Shown in pieces: positions 15,689 through 23,185 of a stretch of 24,086 nucleotides of DNA. The notes under the pieces are model-generated. The model made no database searches, was not told where the DNA came from, and saw nothing but the letters and a program-made list of their open reading frames with translations. Where the stretch lies: assembly GCA_002313255.1 (NCBI GenBank), contig DCBA01000109.1:1-24086 (forward strand), given 5' to 3'. The position numbers and the translations under genes were made by a program. The DNA comes from Gammaproteobacteria bacterium UBA1119 (GTDB lineage Bacteria; Pseudomonadota; Gammaproteobacteria; Pseudomonadales; Azotimanducaceae). Within the stretch, counting starts at the first letter, position 1, and the number at the start of each line of letters is the position of its first letter.

Positions 15689-16573
15689 ATGAAACGATTT
15701 CAGCAAACGTTTGTGCTAGTTGTGTCAATGGGATTCTTGGCGTCTTGTAGTCAACAAGAAGTCGGTTCACCTGTGGCAGATGAAACAAGTTCTGATGACG
15801 GCTATGCCTCGTCGGACCAAGGGTTAGCGTCCAGTTATTACGTCGAGTACTTGTGGTGCTCGAGCGGCGCCAATGCGAACAAAGAAAGCATGGCCGCGCT
15901 TCTCGCTGACACGAATCGGCTGGTTGATGAATTTGGCGGAGAGTCCCTAAACGGGTACCGCTTGCATCCCAATGGATGGACGTCCGACGAGTTTGATTAT
16001 ATTGATGCGCTCTGGTGGCCGGACAAAGAGACACGAGATGCGGTTTGGCAAGCTTGGACCGACGGGGAAGCACAATCGAAAATTGATGCAATGCATCCGG
16101 ATGTGGAGTCGTGTGGGGGTGAGAACTTTGAAAACCTGTGGGGCTTTAATGTGGGGGTTCCGAGATCCCCGAGTCGTCCGTGGACGTGGGAGGATCCACC
16201 CGCAGCCGTTGACTTTATGTTCTGTAGTTTCAATGAAGGCAAGAACGCCGATGACTTGCCGGCTATCCTGAATGGTCCGTACGAGAAGTTCTTGAACGAT
16301 TACGAAGAGACTAATGGACCATCCGGTTACTTTTACTCTATTCACTACCCCGATTTTGACGTTGCGTCAGCTAAGCAGTCGGAAATCGCTCCCGATCGGT
16401 ACGACACGGTTTGGGCGAATTATTGGGAGACGAATGCAGAAAAAGATACCGGTATGAATACATTCATTGCACATGGTCAGGAAATACAAGCCGAGTTTGA
16501 TTCGGTCGCAACCTGCGGTGATCGACTAGCGTATGACGGGGCGTGGATCATAAAAGGTCTACCGAATTCGTAA
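15689..16573 (+). CDS. Lipoprotein with duplicated two-cysteine domain, function unknown
   Basis: 294 residues from the ATG at 15689, which has ggggga eight bases upstream and starts a clean lipoprotein signal MKRFQQTFVLVVSMGFLASC (LASC lipobox). An upstream in-frame ATG at 15548 would bury this signal and is rejected. The mature protein holds two copies of a domain. Copy 1 starts YYVEYLWCSSGANANKESMA and ends VESCGGENFENLWGFNV. Copy 2 starts AVDFMFCSFNEGKNADDLPA and ends VATCGDRLAYDGAWIIKG. Each has one cysteine in its first strand and one before its last strand, so an intradomain disulfide is plausible. The layout resembles ferredoxin-like alpha-beta barrel proteins, but I do not recognise a named family. 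It follows the GcvT-type gene by 159 bases and may be transcribed with it. Confidence 0.78.
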   Translation: MKRFQQTFVLVVSMGFLASCSQQEVGSPVADETSSDDGYASSDQGLASSYYVEYLWCSSGANANKESMAALLADTNRLVDEFGGESLNGYRLHPNGWTSDEFDYIDALWWPDKETRDAVWQAWTDGEAQSKIDAMHPDVESCGGENFENLWGFNVGVPRSPSRPWTWEDPPAAVDFMFCSFNEGKNADDLPAILNGPYEKFLNDYEETNGPSGYFYSIHYPDFDVASAKQSEIAPDRYDTVWANYWETNAEKDTGMNTFIAHGQEIQAEFDSVATCGDRLAYDGAWIIKGLPNS

Positions 16574-16584
16574 ATTCTGACCCG

Positions 16585-16622
16585 CGGAGGGTCGTCTCGG
16601 CCGAGGTGGGGACGTTCCTCCG
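16585..16622. terminator. Hairpin in convergent intergenic region, possible bidirectional terminator
   Basis: Outer arms cggagg and cctccg pair, followed inward by one wobble and one mismatch, then cgtc with gacg. The terminal part contains the self-complementary ctcggccgag. The hairpin starts 11 bases after the stop of the lipoprotein gene and sits between two convergent genes. There is no T-run, so it is at best a weak or factor-assisted terminator or an RNA-stabilising structure. Confidence 0.35.
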
Positions 16623-16719
16623 TTAGCGACAACAGAGCGTTGACGCATGACCGCGCTGACGCTTTAGCCGTTTCGGTCGTAGAGAATCCAAACTCTGTCA
16701 GGAATATTAAGAGTATTCG

Positions 16720-17661
16720 TCAAAGCGTCTTTATCGCTCGTTCTCGGATTCTCACCACTATGTCGTCGATGGTTTCGCGAATGATTTTCAGATAAGGGGG
16801 CGGAGGATCGGGTAGCCAAGTCGTTTCCTCGACAGGGTGAGGCCACTTAAATGGCAAATGCTCGACCCAACCTGGCGATTTTGCTTGTTCAAAAACTTCC
16901 AGAGTCGCGAGCAGAATATTTCGGTGTAGTTCGTCATTACCCACATCGCCGAGGGCGCGCCCCATAGGAAATTCGATCGCTGCCACTCTAGGCATACCCG
17001 AGATTTTTTGAAAAGACCAGATGGAGTTCAGTACGACTGTGGGAATGCCTCTTTGTTCGATCTCGCGTGCGACCAGACCGGCCGTCAGTTGGCATTGGGG
17101 TCAGACAGGAATGAGCAGCGCGAGATCGACATCGTCATCAACCATAGCCTCCGCGATCGCAACGCAACTTGGGGCGATTCGGCGAAGATCCGATCCTTGA
17201 AATCCCATGATGGAGTAGTGATTCGGCGCGACGCTTCCGACAGCGTTCTCTCGTTCTAGCTTCCGCAATAACGGAACGGGGAAACACACGTCCAGATCCT
17301 CGAACAGGTGGCTAGTCTCGATGTGGAGATGATTCGCTGCGATGGAATCGGCGGTAATGTCTCGATCCAATCGTCGCCAGCTCGGGTCGCCCCAAGTCGG
17401 TCGTTTACGTTCGGTCTCCATATCAAAGGGCTCGTCATCTTTCATCGAAAGGCCGGCGGTCGAAACGACGCTAATCGAGCTTTCGTTGAGGGGCTTTGTA
17501 ACGTTTGACCAGGGGATATCATGGACCAAGGCACCGAATTTCACGTTATTACGAATGAGTTTATCGATGGCTTCTTCGAGAAAGAGATAAGGATCGCATT
17601 CGCCGGGATTGGGTGGATCTCCCCACGCATAGTCAGGAATTTGTGAAGGAACATTTCCCAT
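16720..17661 (-). CDS. Glycine/betaine/sarcosine/D-proline reductase selenoprotein B-like protein (in-frame UGA read as Sec)
   Basis: The frame from the ATG at 17661 runs 186 codons, meets TGA at 17101-17103, and continues in the same frame for 126 codons to TGA at 16720. Read through, it is one 313-residue protein with LALLIPV-U-PQCQLTAGLVARE around the UGA: a UxxC redox motif (U187, C190) where GrdB/PrdB-family reductases carry Sec or Cys. Both halves are family-like: SVVSTAGLSMKDDEPFD, ETSHLFEDLDVCFPV and GSVAPNHYSIMGF before the UGA, and ARE-EQRGIPTVVLNS then AIEFPMGRALGD after it. The start has an excellent Shine-Dalgarno aaggag eight bases upstream. Classical GrdB acts in Stickland-type glycine or betaine reduction; this shorter, probably aerobic relative has no known substrate. 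No grdA, selA, selB, selC or selD is in the window. The alternative is a nonsense-mutated gene, unlikely given the exact site. Confidence 0.85.
17072..17093 (-). other. Candidate bacterial SECIS stem-loop just downstream of the UGA
   Basis: On the coding strand, bases 8-29 after the UGA can fold. gcca pairs with tggt (one G-T wobble), then a three-base bulge (act), then gac pairs with gtc around the loop ggccg. The loop begins 18 bases after the UGA with two G residues, within the range described for bacterial SECIS loops. The stem is short and bulged, so this is suggestive only; the structure was drawn by hand. Confidence 0.4.
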
Positions 17662-17835
17662 GAAGACGGCTCCTTTTCTGCAATGGACCCGAAGCGGCTC
17701 GCGGATTTCCGGATCCGATGAGTGTAGCGGTATTGACGGTTGGTTGTCCCTTGGGGGTGCCGTCGTATTTTATTGCTTTGATGAGCCGGGTATTCTGGAT
17801 TCGTTAGTACGCAATTAATGGGTCGATGAGGGGCT

Positions 17836-18678
17836 GTGGCGATTATTCTGACTGAAAGTCAAAAGGGCCGTTTCGCGACAGACGGATATTTAATTCTTCG
17901 CGGGGTTTTTTCTGGCAGCGAAATCGCTGAATTGCGTGACGCGGCAGCGGAAATTCTATCGAGGGCAACACGTGGTGCGCCTGGCGTTGGCTTCGATCCT
18001 TGGACGAAACAACCGGGTGATGAAGTTAATCCGAATAGGGTGACCTATCTCAACGACATTTTTTTGATGCACGAAAGATTCGATGCGCATATGCGTGCGA
18101 GGGCGCTAACTCAAATCTTTTGTGACTTATACGGACCCGATATCAACGGATTTCAATCGGCTGCAGTGATTAAGACGCCGCAACTGAACAACGACTTTCA
18201 CGGTTGGCACCAAGACGCACCGGATTACGTCCCACTGTCAAATTTCAAGAACGGTTGTGCAATCACCTATCTCCACGAGATGGGTCCATGTACTGGTGGA
18301 ACGTCACTCGTACCCCGAAGTCACCGTGATGGCGTGTTTGAGCGAGGCTACGAGACAGTCGAAGGATGGCCCGTTAAGAAACGTGTAATCGTTGGGTTCG
18401 AGGCGTATGAGGCGCGTGCCGCCGCCCCGGAATTTAATTCGGGGGACGTCTTAGTTTTTGACTCTTGGCTGATGCATCGAGCCAATTCGAACTATACGGA
18501 CGAGAGCAAGATAGGCTTGATCAATGTCTACCAGGCGAAGGATTGCATTGACCTTAAGAATCGCAATGCGTTTGGACCGGCGAATCTTCCTATCACAAGG
18601 TCCGGCACCGTCTTGTCGGTCGAAGAGAGCAGCCGATTGCGAGACGAAGAGACGGCCGAGAGAAACGTCCGTGGTTGA
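17836..18678 (+). CDS. Phytanoyl-CoA dioxygenase (PhyH) family Fe(II)/2-oxoglutarate oxygenase
   Basis: 280 residues starting at GTG behind gagggg. The opening FATDGYLILRGVFSGSEI is the usual PhyH N-terminus. The iron site is His125 and Asp127 (GWHQD) with His214 (WLMHRANSNY), and GPCTGGTSLVPRSHRDG is the familiar 'NG.....PGSH' segment. At the position 11 residues after the distal His, where 2-oxoglutarate is normally held by Arg, there is Lys225 (ESKIGL). Members hydroxylate small molecules or lipids, and this one cannot be assigned a substrate. It is divergent from the selenoprotein-like gene and is followed after 39 bases by a flavoprotein gene, so the two oxygenase-type genes probably form an operon. 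Confidence 0.9.
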   Translation: MAIILTESQKGRFATDGYLILRGVFSGSEIAELRDAAAEILSRATRGAPGVGFDPWTKQPGDEVNPNRVTYLNDIFLMHERFDAHMRARALTQIFCDLYGPDINGFQSAAVIKTPQLNNDFHGWHQDAPDYVPLSNFKNGCAITYLHEMGPCTGGTSLVPRSHRDGVFERGYETVEGWPVKKRVIVGFEAYEARAAAPEFNSGDVLVFDSWLMHRANSNYTDESKIGLINVYQAKDCIDLKNRNAFGPANLPITRSGTVLSVEESSRLRDEETAERNVRG

Positions 18679-18717
18679 AGAAAATCTCGCATTCGATGGC
18701 TGCTTGAGGATTCATTG

Positions 18718-19830
18718 ATGTCGCGTTCCATCGAGGAACTTGTTGAAGCTATTCAAAGCCATGAAGTGGAACTTAACCGGACGGCGGCTGAAGCGGACCG
18801 GCAGGGCAGTGCTCCGGCGACGTTGGTGGACATCATGCGTACGATTAAAGTGCCCTTGGTCAAGGCTCCGGCCGAAGCAGGTGGTGACAATTTGACCCTA
18901 TCCGAACAGGTGGAATTTTTCGCAGCACTTTCGTACGCGAATGCGACGGCCGGTTGGACAGGATTTAACCATGCGGGTGCAGCGAGTATTGCTGCAGCGA
19001 AATTACCCGCGAAGGGTTTCGTGGAAGTCTTTAGCGACGATGCCGTTCCTTTTTTTGCCGGTGTTGCTGCACCGACCGGACAACATAAAACGACCGATGA
19101 AGGCGTCGTGGTCAGCGGAAAATGGAAATATGCGAGCGGTTGTACCCACGCCGAATGGGCCATGTTAACGACGATAGAAATAGATGGGGGTGGCGGCATT
19201 TGTTCGGTCGTGGTTCCGCGATCCGAGTTCGACATCACGGGTGAATGGAATGTCATGGCGCTGAAAGGTACCGGAAGTCTGGATATTGAGTGTGATGACG
19301 TATTCGTTCCTTTTCATCGCATCATTGAACCCCGGAGCGATCCTGAACGTGGAGGACCCGAATATTCGATTCCTTATCCAGCGTACGTTGCTGGAGAGAA
19401 TTTAGGCTTTACGCTCGGTGTCACGGAACGTTTCTTCGACGAGGCAATCCACTACGCGCGATCGAAATCACGTGGATTCGGTTCGTTGCTGGCGCGAAGA
19501 GGCGCATTCGAATACGAGATTGGTAAAGCGCGAATGCAAATTGCGTCGGTACGTGCGTTAGGCATCGATACCATGGCGAAAGCATGGAACCAATGCCAGT
19601 CGTCGGGTGCTATTGAGAGCCAAGGTATCGACGAGATGATGGCTTGTGTGGCGTACGGAAGTGAACTTTGTGCCGAGGTGGTGTCGCACCTATTTCATTT
19701 CCTGGGTGCGTCGGCGATGTTTGAGGGTGGTGTTCTCGAGCGCTGTTTTCGTGATGTACATGGATCAGTCCAACATTTGGTTGCTAGCAACGAGGCGTAC
19801 GATCGGCTCGGCAACGACACCTTGAGCTAA
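18718..19830 (+). CDS. Acyl-CoA dehydrogenase-fold flavoprotein, probably group D monooxygenase-like
   Basis: 370 residues from the ATG at 18718, with tgagga eight bases upstream; the TTG directly before it is less likely. The order of parts is that of acyl-CoA dehydrogenase-fold enzymes: helical N-terminus (PLVKAPAEAGGDNLTLSEQV, ATAGWTGF), middle beta domain (VVSGKWKYASGCTHAEWAML, CSVVVPRSEFDITGEWNVMALKGTGS) and C-terminal helices ending in GSVQHLVASNEAYDRLG. The 'G.W.YASG..HA.W' and 'GTGS.D' motifs and missing CoA-dehydrogenase Glu signature favour the HsaA/DszC-like reduced-flavin monooxygenase group over true acyl-CoA dehydrogenases. Such enzymes need a separate flavin reductase, not seen here. 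It presumably acts with the preceding PhyH enzyme in one oxidative pathway. Confidence 0.85.
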   Translation: MSRSIEELVEAIQSHEVELNRTAAEADRQGSAPATLVDIMRTIKVPLVKAPAEAGGDNLTLSEQVEFFAALSYANATAGWTGFNHAGAASIAAAKLPAKGFVEVFSDDAVPFFAGVAAPTGQHKTTDEGVVVSGKWKYASGCTHAEWAMLTTIEIDGGGGICSVVVPRSEFDITGEWNVMALKGTGSLDIECDDVFVPFHRIIEPRSDPERGGPEYSIPYPAYVAGENLGFTLGVTERFFDEAIHYARSKSRGFGSLLARRGAFEYEIGKARMQIASVRALGIDTMAKAWNQCQSSGAIESQGIDEMMACVAYGSELCAEVVSHLFHFLGASAMFEGGVLERCFRDVHGSVQHLVASNEAYDRLGNDTLS

Positions 19831-19873
19831 TCGCGTGAGCTAAAGCGTGCTATCCGAAATCTGCGTATCCAGC

Positions 19874-20839
19874 CTACAGAGTGGTTAGCGTAAACGCAGC
19901 GGTGGAAAACATTGTCGCACCGAGTAGAACGCCGTAGACCGCAGTCAGGACAGTGAACTTAATCGATGTTTTAAACCACGACTGGCCGTAATACCGCAGC
20001 AAAGACAGGTAGTGGTATCCAAAATATGCAATGACCAAACCGGTTTGCAACCAAGCCAAAGCAGCGGTCGGACTGTTTCCTTGTCTGCTAACGAACGCGA
20101 TACAAGCCAAGGCGGTGAAGACAATGAAACCGACACTATGCAAGTGCATCACGAAAACCAAATGTTCGATGTAGTAACGACGGTTAACACCGAGATAGAA
20201 CAGTTGCAGTACCAGCGCGTACAGAGGGAGGAAGACGAAAATTGCGATAGCGACGTTGTCGATTAACACGTCAACCGTTCTTTTCGGTGAGACCAACGCA
20301 TCGACGACCAAAGGCAATAGAAGGCGTGTGACGTCCGAGTCGTTCAATTCGCTATCGGATTCGAGGAGAATGGCCCACTGTAAAAGCATGACTCGTCCGA
20401 AACTGCCTTTCCGTGCCCCAATCAAGGCAACTTTCGCTTGATACTCAGAATCCAGATACCGGTTGAGAGCGTGGGTGTCCGTTTGGGCTGTCGCGTCGGG
20501 AAGGTCAATGTCGATAACCCTTGCCGATTCGGCACGCGATCCAGCGTTCAAGGCAAAGACAAAGAAGAAAAGTAAGCTAGTAAATAAATACAATCGCACG
20601 GCTGGCACATATCGCGCGCGACGATTCAAGCTGAATTCCCGAGAAAGCTCCCCGGGTTTTAGGAGCAACAATTTAAGCGTATTCGCGAATCGCCCGTCGA
20701 AATGAAAACTTTCTTCGAGCACGTTGGCGAAAATTGACGGAAATGCTCTACGGTAATCGTGGGCATCTTGGCCACACTGTGTGCAATACGGTCCGACCTT
20801 CTCAGTGAAGCAATTCGGACAGACAGGGTTGGGTTCTAT
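19874..20839 (-). CDS. DUF3667-like zinc-ribbon membrane protein, apparent ATA start
   Basis: The recognisable protein has an N-terminal zinc ribbon (CPNC, then CTQC nine residues on), the segment RRAFPSIFANVLEESFHFDGR, TLKLLLLKPGELSREF and then several membrane helices (about four, first at LYLFTSLLFFFVFAL). This is the DUF3667 layout; function unknown. The first canonical start in frame is a GTG at 20722, which would delete the zinc ribbon. Upstream of the ribbon the frame is open to a TAG but has no ATG, GTG or TTG. An ATA codon at 20837-20839 lies seven bases after AGGA and would give a 321-residue protein starting MEPNPVCPNC, the expected family length and start. So initiation at ATA, or a start-codon mutation or sequence error, must be considered. 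It lies downstream of the PhyH gene on the same strand, with a 93-base gap. Confidence 0.75.
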   Translation of the reverse strand: MEPNPVCPNCFTEKVGPYCTQCGQDAHDYRRAFPSIFANVLEESFHFDGRFANTLKLLLLKPGELSREFSLNRRARYVPAVRLYLFTSLLFFFVFALNAGSRAESARVIDIDLPDATAQTDTHALNRYLDSEYQAKVALIGARKGSFGRVMLLQWAILLESDSELNDSDVTRLLLPLVVDALVSPKRTVDVLIDNVAIAIFVFLPLYALVLQLFYLGVNRRYYIEHLVFVMHLHSVGFIVFTALACIAFVSRQGNSPTAALAWLQTGLVIAYFGYHYLSLLRYYGQSWFKTSIKFTVLTAVYGVLLGATMFSTAAFTLTTL

Positions 20840-20932
20840 CGTTGTTTCCTCGCGCGTTACCTCGTCTGCAGGCGCATGATACGCGGTCGCTGAACTAGAT
20901 ACGGATTTCTAGGTGGCACCGTTAACGCTGAA

Positions 20933-21775
20933 TCATTTTATTGCCGGGTTCTTCCGATAGAGATCTCGGACATAGGGTTTTGCTTTGCCGGCGTACGTTG
21001 GGTGTAGGGCTTTAATTCGGGTAGCTGTTGCGATGGGCCAGTCGGCGGGTATTTTCTGGATCTTCTTCACCATTTGTGCTTTGACCCGGTCGGGTAGCGA
21101 GGAGTAGTCCGGCTGAAACCATAACGTGATGACCGTCCTCCATTCCGAGGACTTGTTGGCGTGGGCGGCGTGCAGCAGACGGGCGTCCCCGATTACGACG
21201 TCACCCGCTCGGACGGGAACATCCGCTTCATCCGGCCTCATTGAAAAGGCGAGTTGGTCGAGGTCCTCGGCGCGAGAAAGCATTCCCGAATGTGGATTAC
21301 CGATGTGTTCGTGCAACACGTTGTGGTGCCGGTGCGAACCAGGAATGACGCGTAAACATCCGTTGGTAACGGATGTATTCGAGAGGTAATACATCAAGAA
21401 CACTTGTTGTGGCGAGGTGTCGTAGGCTCTGGGGTCCTGCCACGCGAACCAGTCGTAGTGCCAAAACAACGGGGGGCTTTGGGGCGGCTTGCTGATGATA
21501 TAGCCGTCAGTATAAGTGGGGCTCCCGAACCCCATCGACGAAAGTCGATCGAGCGCAGGCGACCATGAAATTAGATCGGCAAATAGTGGGTGGTCCATGG
21601 CGCTCCGCATTTCACCCTGGGCACGATGTGTTGTGCTCGGTCCGATGGAATCGCTTTGTTGAAGGCGCGCGACGACGTCGCACAGTTGTGCCAGGAAGGG
21701 ACGAGTAAGAACGTCTTCAAAGACGCAATACCCTTCGTTAATCAAGTGCGACGATTGAATCGTTTCCGTATTCAC
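20933..21775 (-). CDS. Phytanoyl-CoA dioxygenase (PhyH) family oxygenase
   Basis: 280 residues from a GTG with cagg about eight bases upstream. NEGYCVFEDVLTRPFLAQL opens the fold. Iron ligands are His106 and Asp108 (FWHYDW) and His202 (RLLHAAHAN); Arg213 (EWRTVITLW), 11 residues later, fits the 2-oxoglutarate-binding Arg. NGCLRVIPGSHRHHN is the typical 'NG.L..IPGSH' segment. All required residues are present, so it should be an active Fe(II)/2-oxoglutarate dioxygenase, substrate unknown. It shows only family-level likeness to the PhyH gene at 17836. It starts 30 bases downstream of the small membrane protein on the same strand and probably shares its transcript. Confidence 0.9.
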   Translation of the reverse strand: MNTETIQSSHLINEGYCVFEDVLTRPFLAQLCDVVARLQQSDSIGPSTTHRAQGEMRSAMDHPLFADLISWSPALDRLSSMGFGSPTYTDGYIISKPPQSPPLFWHYDWFAWQDPRAYDTSPQQVFLMYYLSNTSVTNGCLRVIPGSHRHHNVLHEHIGNPHSGMLSRAEDLDQLAFSMRPDEADVPVRAGDVVIGDARLLHAAHANKSSEWRTVITLWFQPDYSSLPDRVKAQMVKKIQKIPADWPIATATRIKALHPTYAGKAKPYVRDLYRKNPAIK

Positions 21776-21805
21776 GAACGTAACCTGCTAGAAAACAGTT
21801 GCGTC

Positions 21806-22174
21806 TTACGCGTTCGTACTTTCATAAAAGCTGAGCAGCACTACCACAATGAGGACGACGGCCACGGCGATCAGCCACTTATTGATCCGTGGCGACGATT
21901 CTTGAACAGGGGCGCTCGAAGGTATCGCCTGCGGACGTACGCTTCGATCCGGCGCGGGGTCTTCAGGCTCGTGCATTTCGGGTACTGGTTTGTCGACATC
22001 GCTGCTTCGATCGGCCGGTACCTTTGGGTCGTGAACTTTCGATCCAGCGCCGTACCAGTCAATTCGATCGTCACGATCGGTTTGTTTAGTGGAAGCTTTA
22101 AACCGAAACAGATAGAAGAACATAAATGCGGACGCGGCTCCGAGAACGCCGACTAAAATGGTGGACGCTGACAC
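21806..22174 (-). CDS. Small two-helix membrane protein, function unknown
   Basis: 122 residues starting at GTG (MSASTILVGVLG). Two hydrophobic segments, about 4-24 (STILVGVLGAASAFMFFYLF) and about 98-116 (KWLIAVAVVLIVVVLLSFY), flank a charged, Pro- and Asp-rich linker (about 28-95), e.g. KVPADRSSDVDKPVPEMHEP. No family is recognised. The start lies only two bases after the stop of the Bax inhibitor-1 gene, so translation is probably coupled; no separate Shine-Dalgarno is visible. Low complexity in the linker makes homology hard to judge. Confidence 0.7.
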   Translation of the reverse strand: MSASTILVGVLGAASAFMFFYLFRFKASTKQTDRDDRIDWYGAGSKVHDPKVPADRSSDVDKPVPEMHEPEDPAPDRSVRPQAIPSSAPVQESSPRINKWLIAVAVVLIVVVLLSFYESTNA

Positions 22175-22176
22175 GG

Positions 22177-22968
22177 CTAGCGCGAACGAAGTTTAGCGAG
22201 GAGCCGGAGAATTTCCATGTAGAGCCATATGAGGGTCATCACCAGTGCCATTGCTCCGAACCACTCAATGTACTTGGGTGCACCTCGTTCCGCTCCTTGT
22301 TCGATGATGTCGAAGTCGAGGACAAGGTTCAGCGCGGCGATGGCAACGACCAGGAGACTGAATCCGATACCCATCCAACCGTTGTCGGTAAGGACAAAAA
22401 ATACGTTGCCGGTCACCAACGTGTAGATGAGGTTGGCAAGGTACGTGAGTACAACGCCCATCGTGGCTGCAAACAGCATCAACAGGAAATTTCGATCAGG
22501 TTTGATGATGCCGGTTTTATAAGCTAGTAGCATCGACGCCGCGACGAAGAATGTGAGCGAAACAGCCTCGAGCACGATTCCTGGGAATTGCGCCTCGAAC
22601 GTTTGCGAAATCAATCCGACCGCAAACCCCATGCCGAGGGCGTAGATGGGTGCTGTTTTGGGGGCGAGATGGGGTCTTGGTTTCAGGATCCATCCGACGA
22701 AGAAGAAATAGAACCCAAACGTTGTAATCGCGGCAATAAGGGCGGCCCCGATACCGAGCATCGATATCAAGCCCATGACTGGCGTTTGGATGTTCCAGCT
22801 CAAACCCGCGGTTAACACCGTCATCGCGAGGAGCATGCTGGTCTTGTTGACCGCTCCTTGGAGCGTCATTTTTTCGTCACCGAAGGCTGCCGTCGAATCA
22901 AATGCATTGGACCGGATGAGTGGGTTTCCGGATCGCCCGAATGTATCTAAGGCGGCGTGTCTGGACAT
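22177..22968 (-). CDS. Bax inhibitor-1/YccA-family membrane protein
   Basis: 263 residues from the ATG at 22968, with ggggt about six bases upstream; an earlier in-frame start at 23004 lacks this. The soluble N-terminus (SGNPLIRSNAFDSTAAFGDEKMTLQGAVNKT) is typical of the prokaryotic BaxI_1 branch ('SNP.....F......MT..G.V.KT'). About seven membrane helices follow, with FFFVGWILKPRPHLAPKTAP between early helices and WFGAMALVMTLIWLYMEILRLL as the last. Homologues are integral membrane proteins, some linked to calcium leak, but the bacterial role is unclear. It is probably first of the minus-strand series leading to the two-helix protein and the second PhyH gene. Confidence 0.9.
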   Translation of the reverse strand: MSRHAALDTFGRSGNPLIRSNAFDSTAAFGDEKMTLQGAVNKTSMLLAMTVLTAGLSWNIQTPVMGLISMLGIGAALIAAITTFGFYFFFVGWILKPRPHLAPKTAPIYALGMGFAVGLISQTFEAQFPGIVLEAVSLTFFVAASMLLAYKTGIIKPDRNFLLMLFAATMGVVLTYLANLIYTLVTGNVFFVLTDNGWMGIGFSLLVVAIAALNLVLDFDIIEQGAERGAPKYIEWFGAMALVMTLIWLYMEILRLLAKLRSR

Positions 22969-23124
22969 CGTTAACCCCGTACGAAAAGCGCGATTATATC
23001 GCACCGAGCGACGAACGAATTTGTGTTGTAACTACCTCTTTTTCGTTTGATGCGGGCCGTACTTGGACATAGCCCAAAGTGACATCGACGTACAGATCGA
23101 TAATATTAGTGTTTATGCAGCACG

Positions 23125-23146
23125 TGGTTGTGGCAGGCCACGACCA
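23125..23146. promoter_or_regulatory. Hairpin in the leader of the Sel1-repeat gene
   Basis: tggttgtgg and ccacgacca can pair over nine positions, one as G-T wobble, with the four-base loop cagg. The structure lies about 40 bases before the ATG at 23186 in the divergent region. It is compact enough to form in RNA, but no T-run or ligand-binding motif is seen, so its role is open. Confidence 0.3.
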
Positions 23147-23185
23147 AGTCGAAGTTAAATGACCGTTTGAGCGTAGAAGAGTGAG

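Noticed and set aside
16720..16995. Stand-alone 91-residue minus-strand gene
   Set aside because: It is the in-frame C-terminal part of the selenoprotein-like gene, and its Met is internal to a conserved region.
19823..19843. Direct repeat of tgagctaa
   Set aside because: Two eight-base copies, one including a stop codon, are too little to suggest a functional element.
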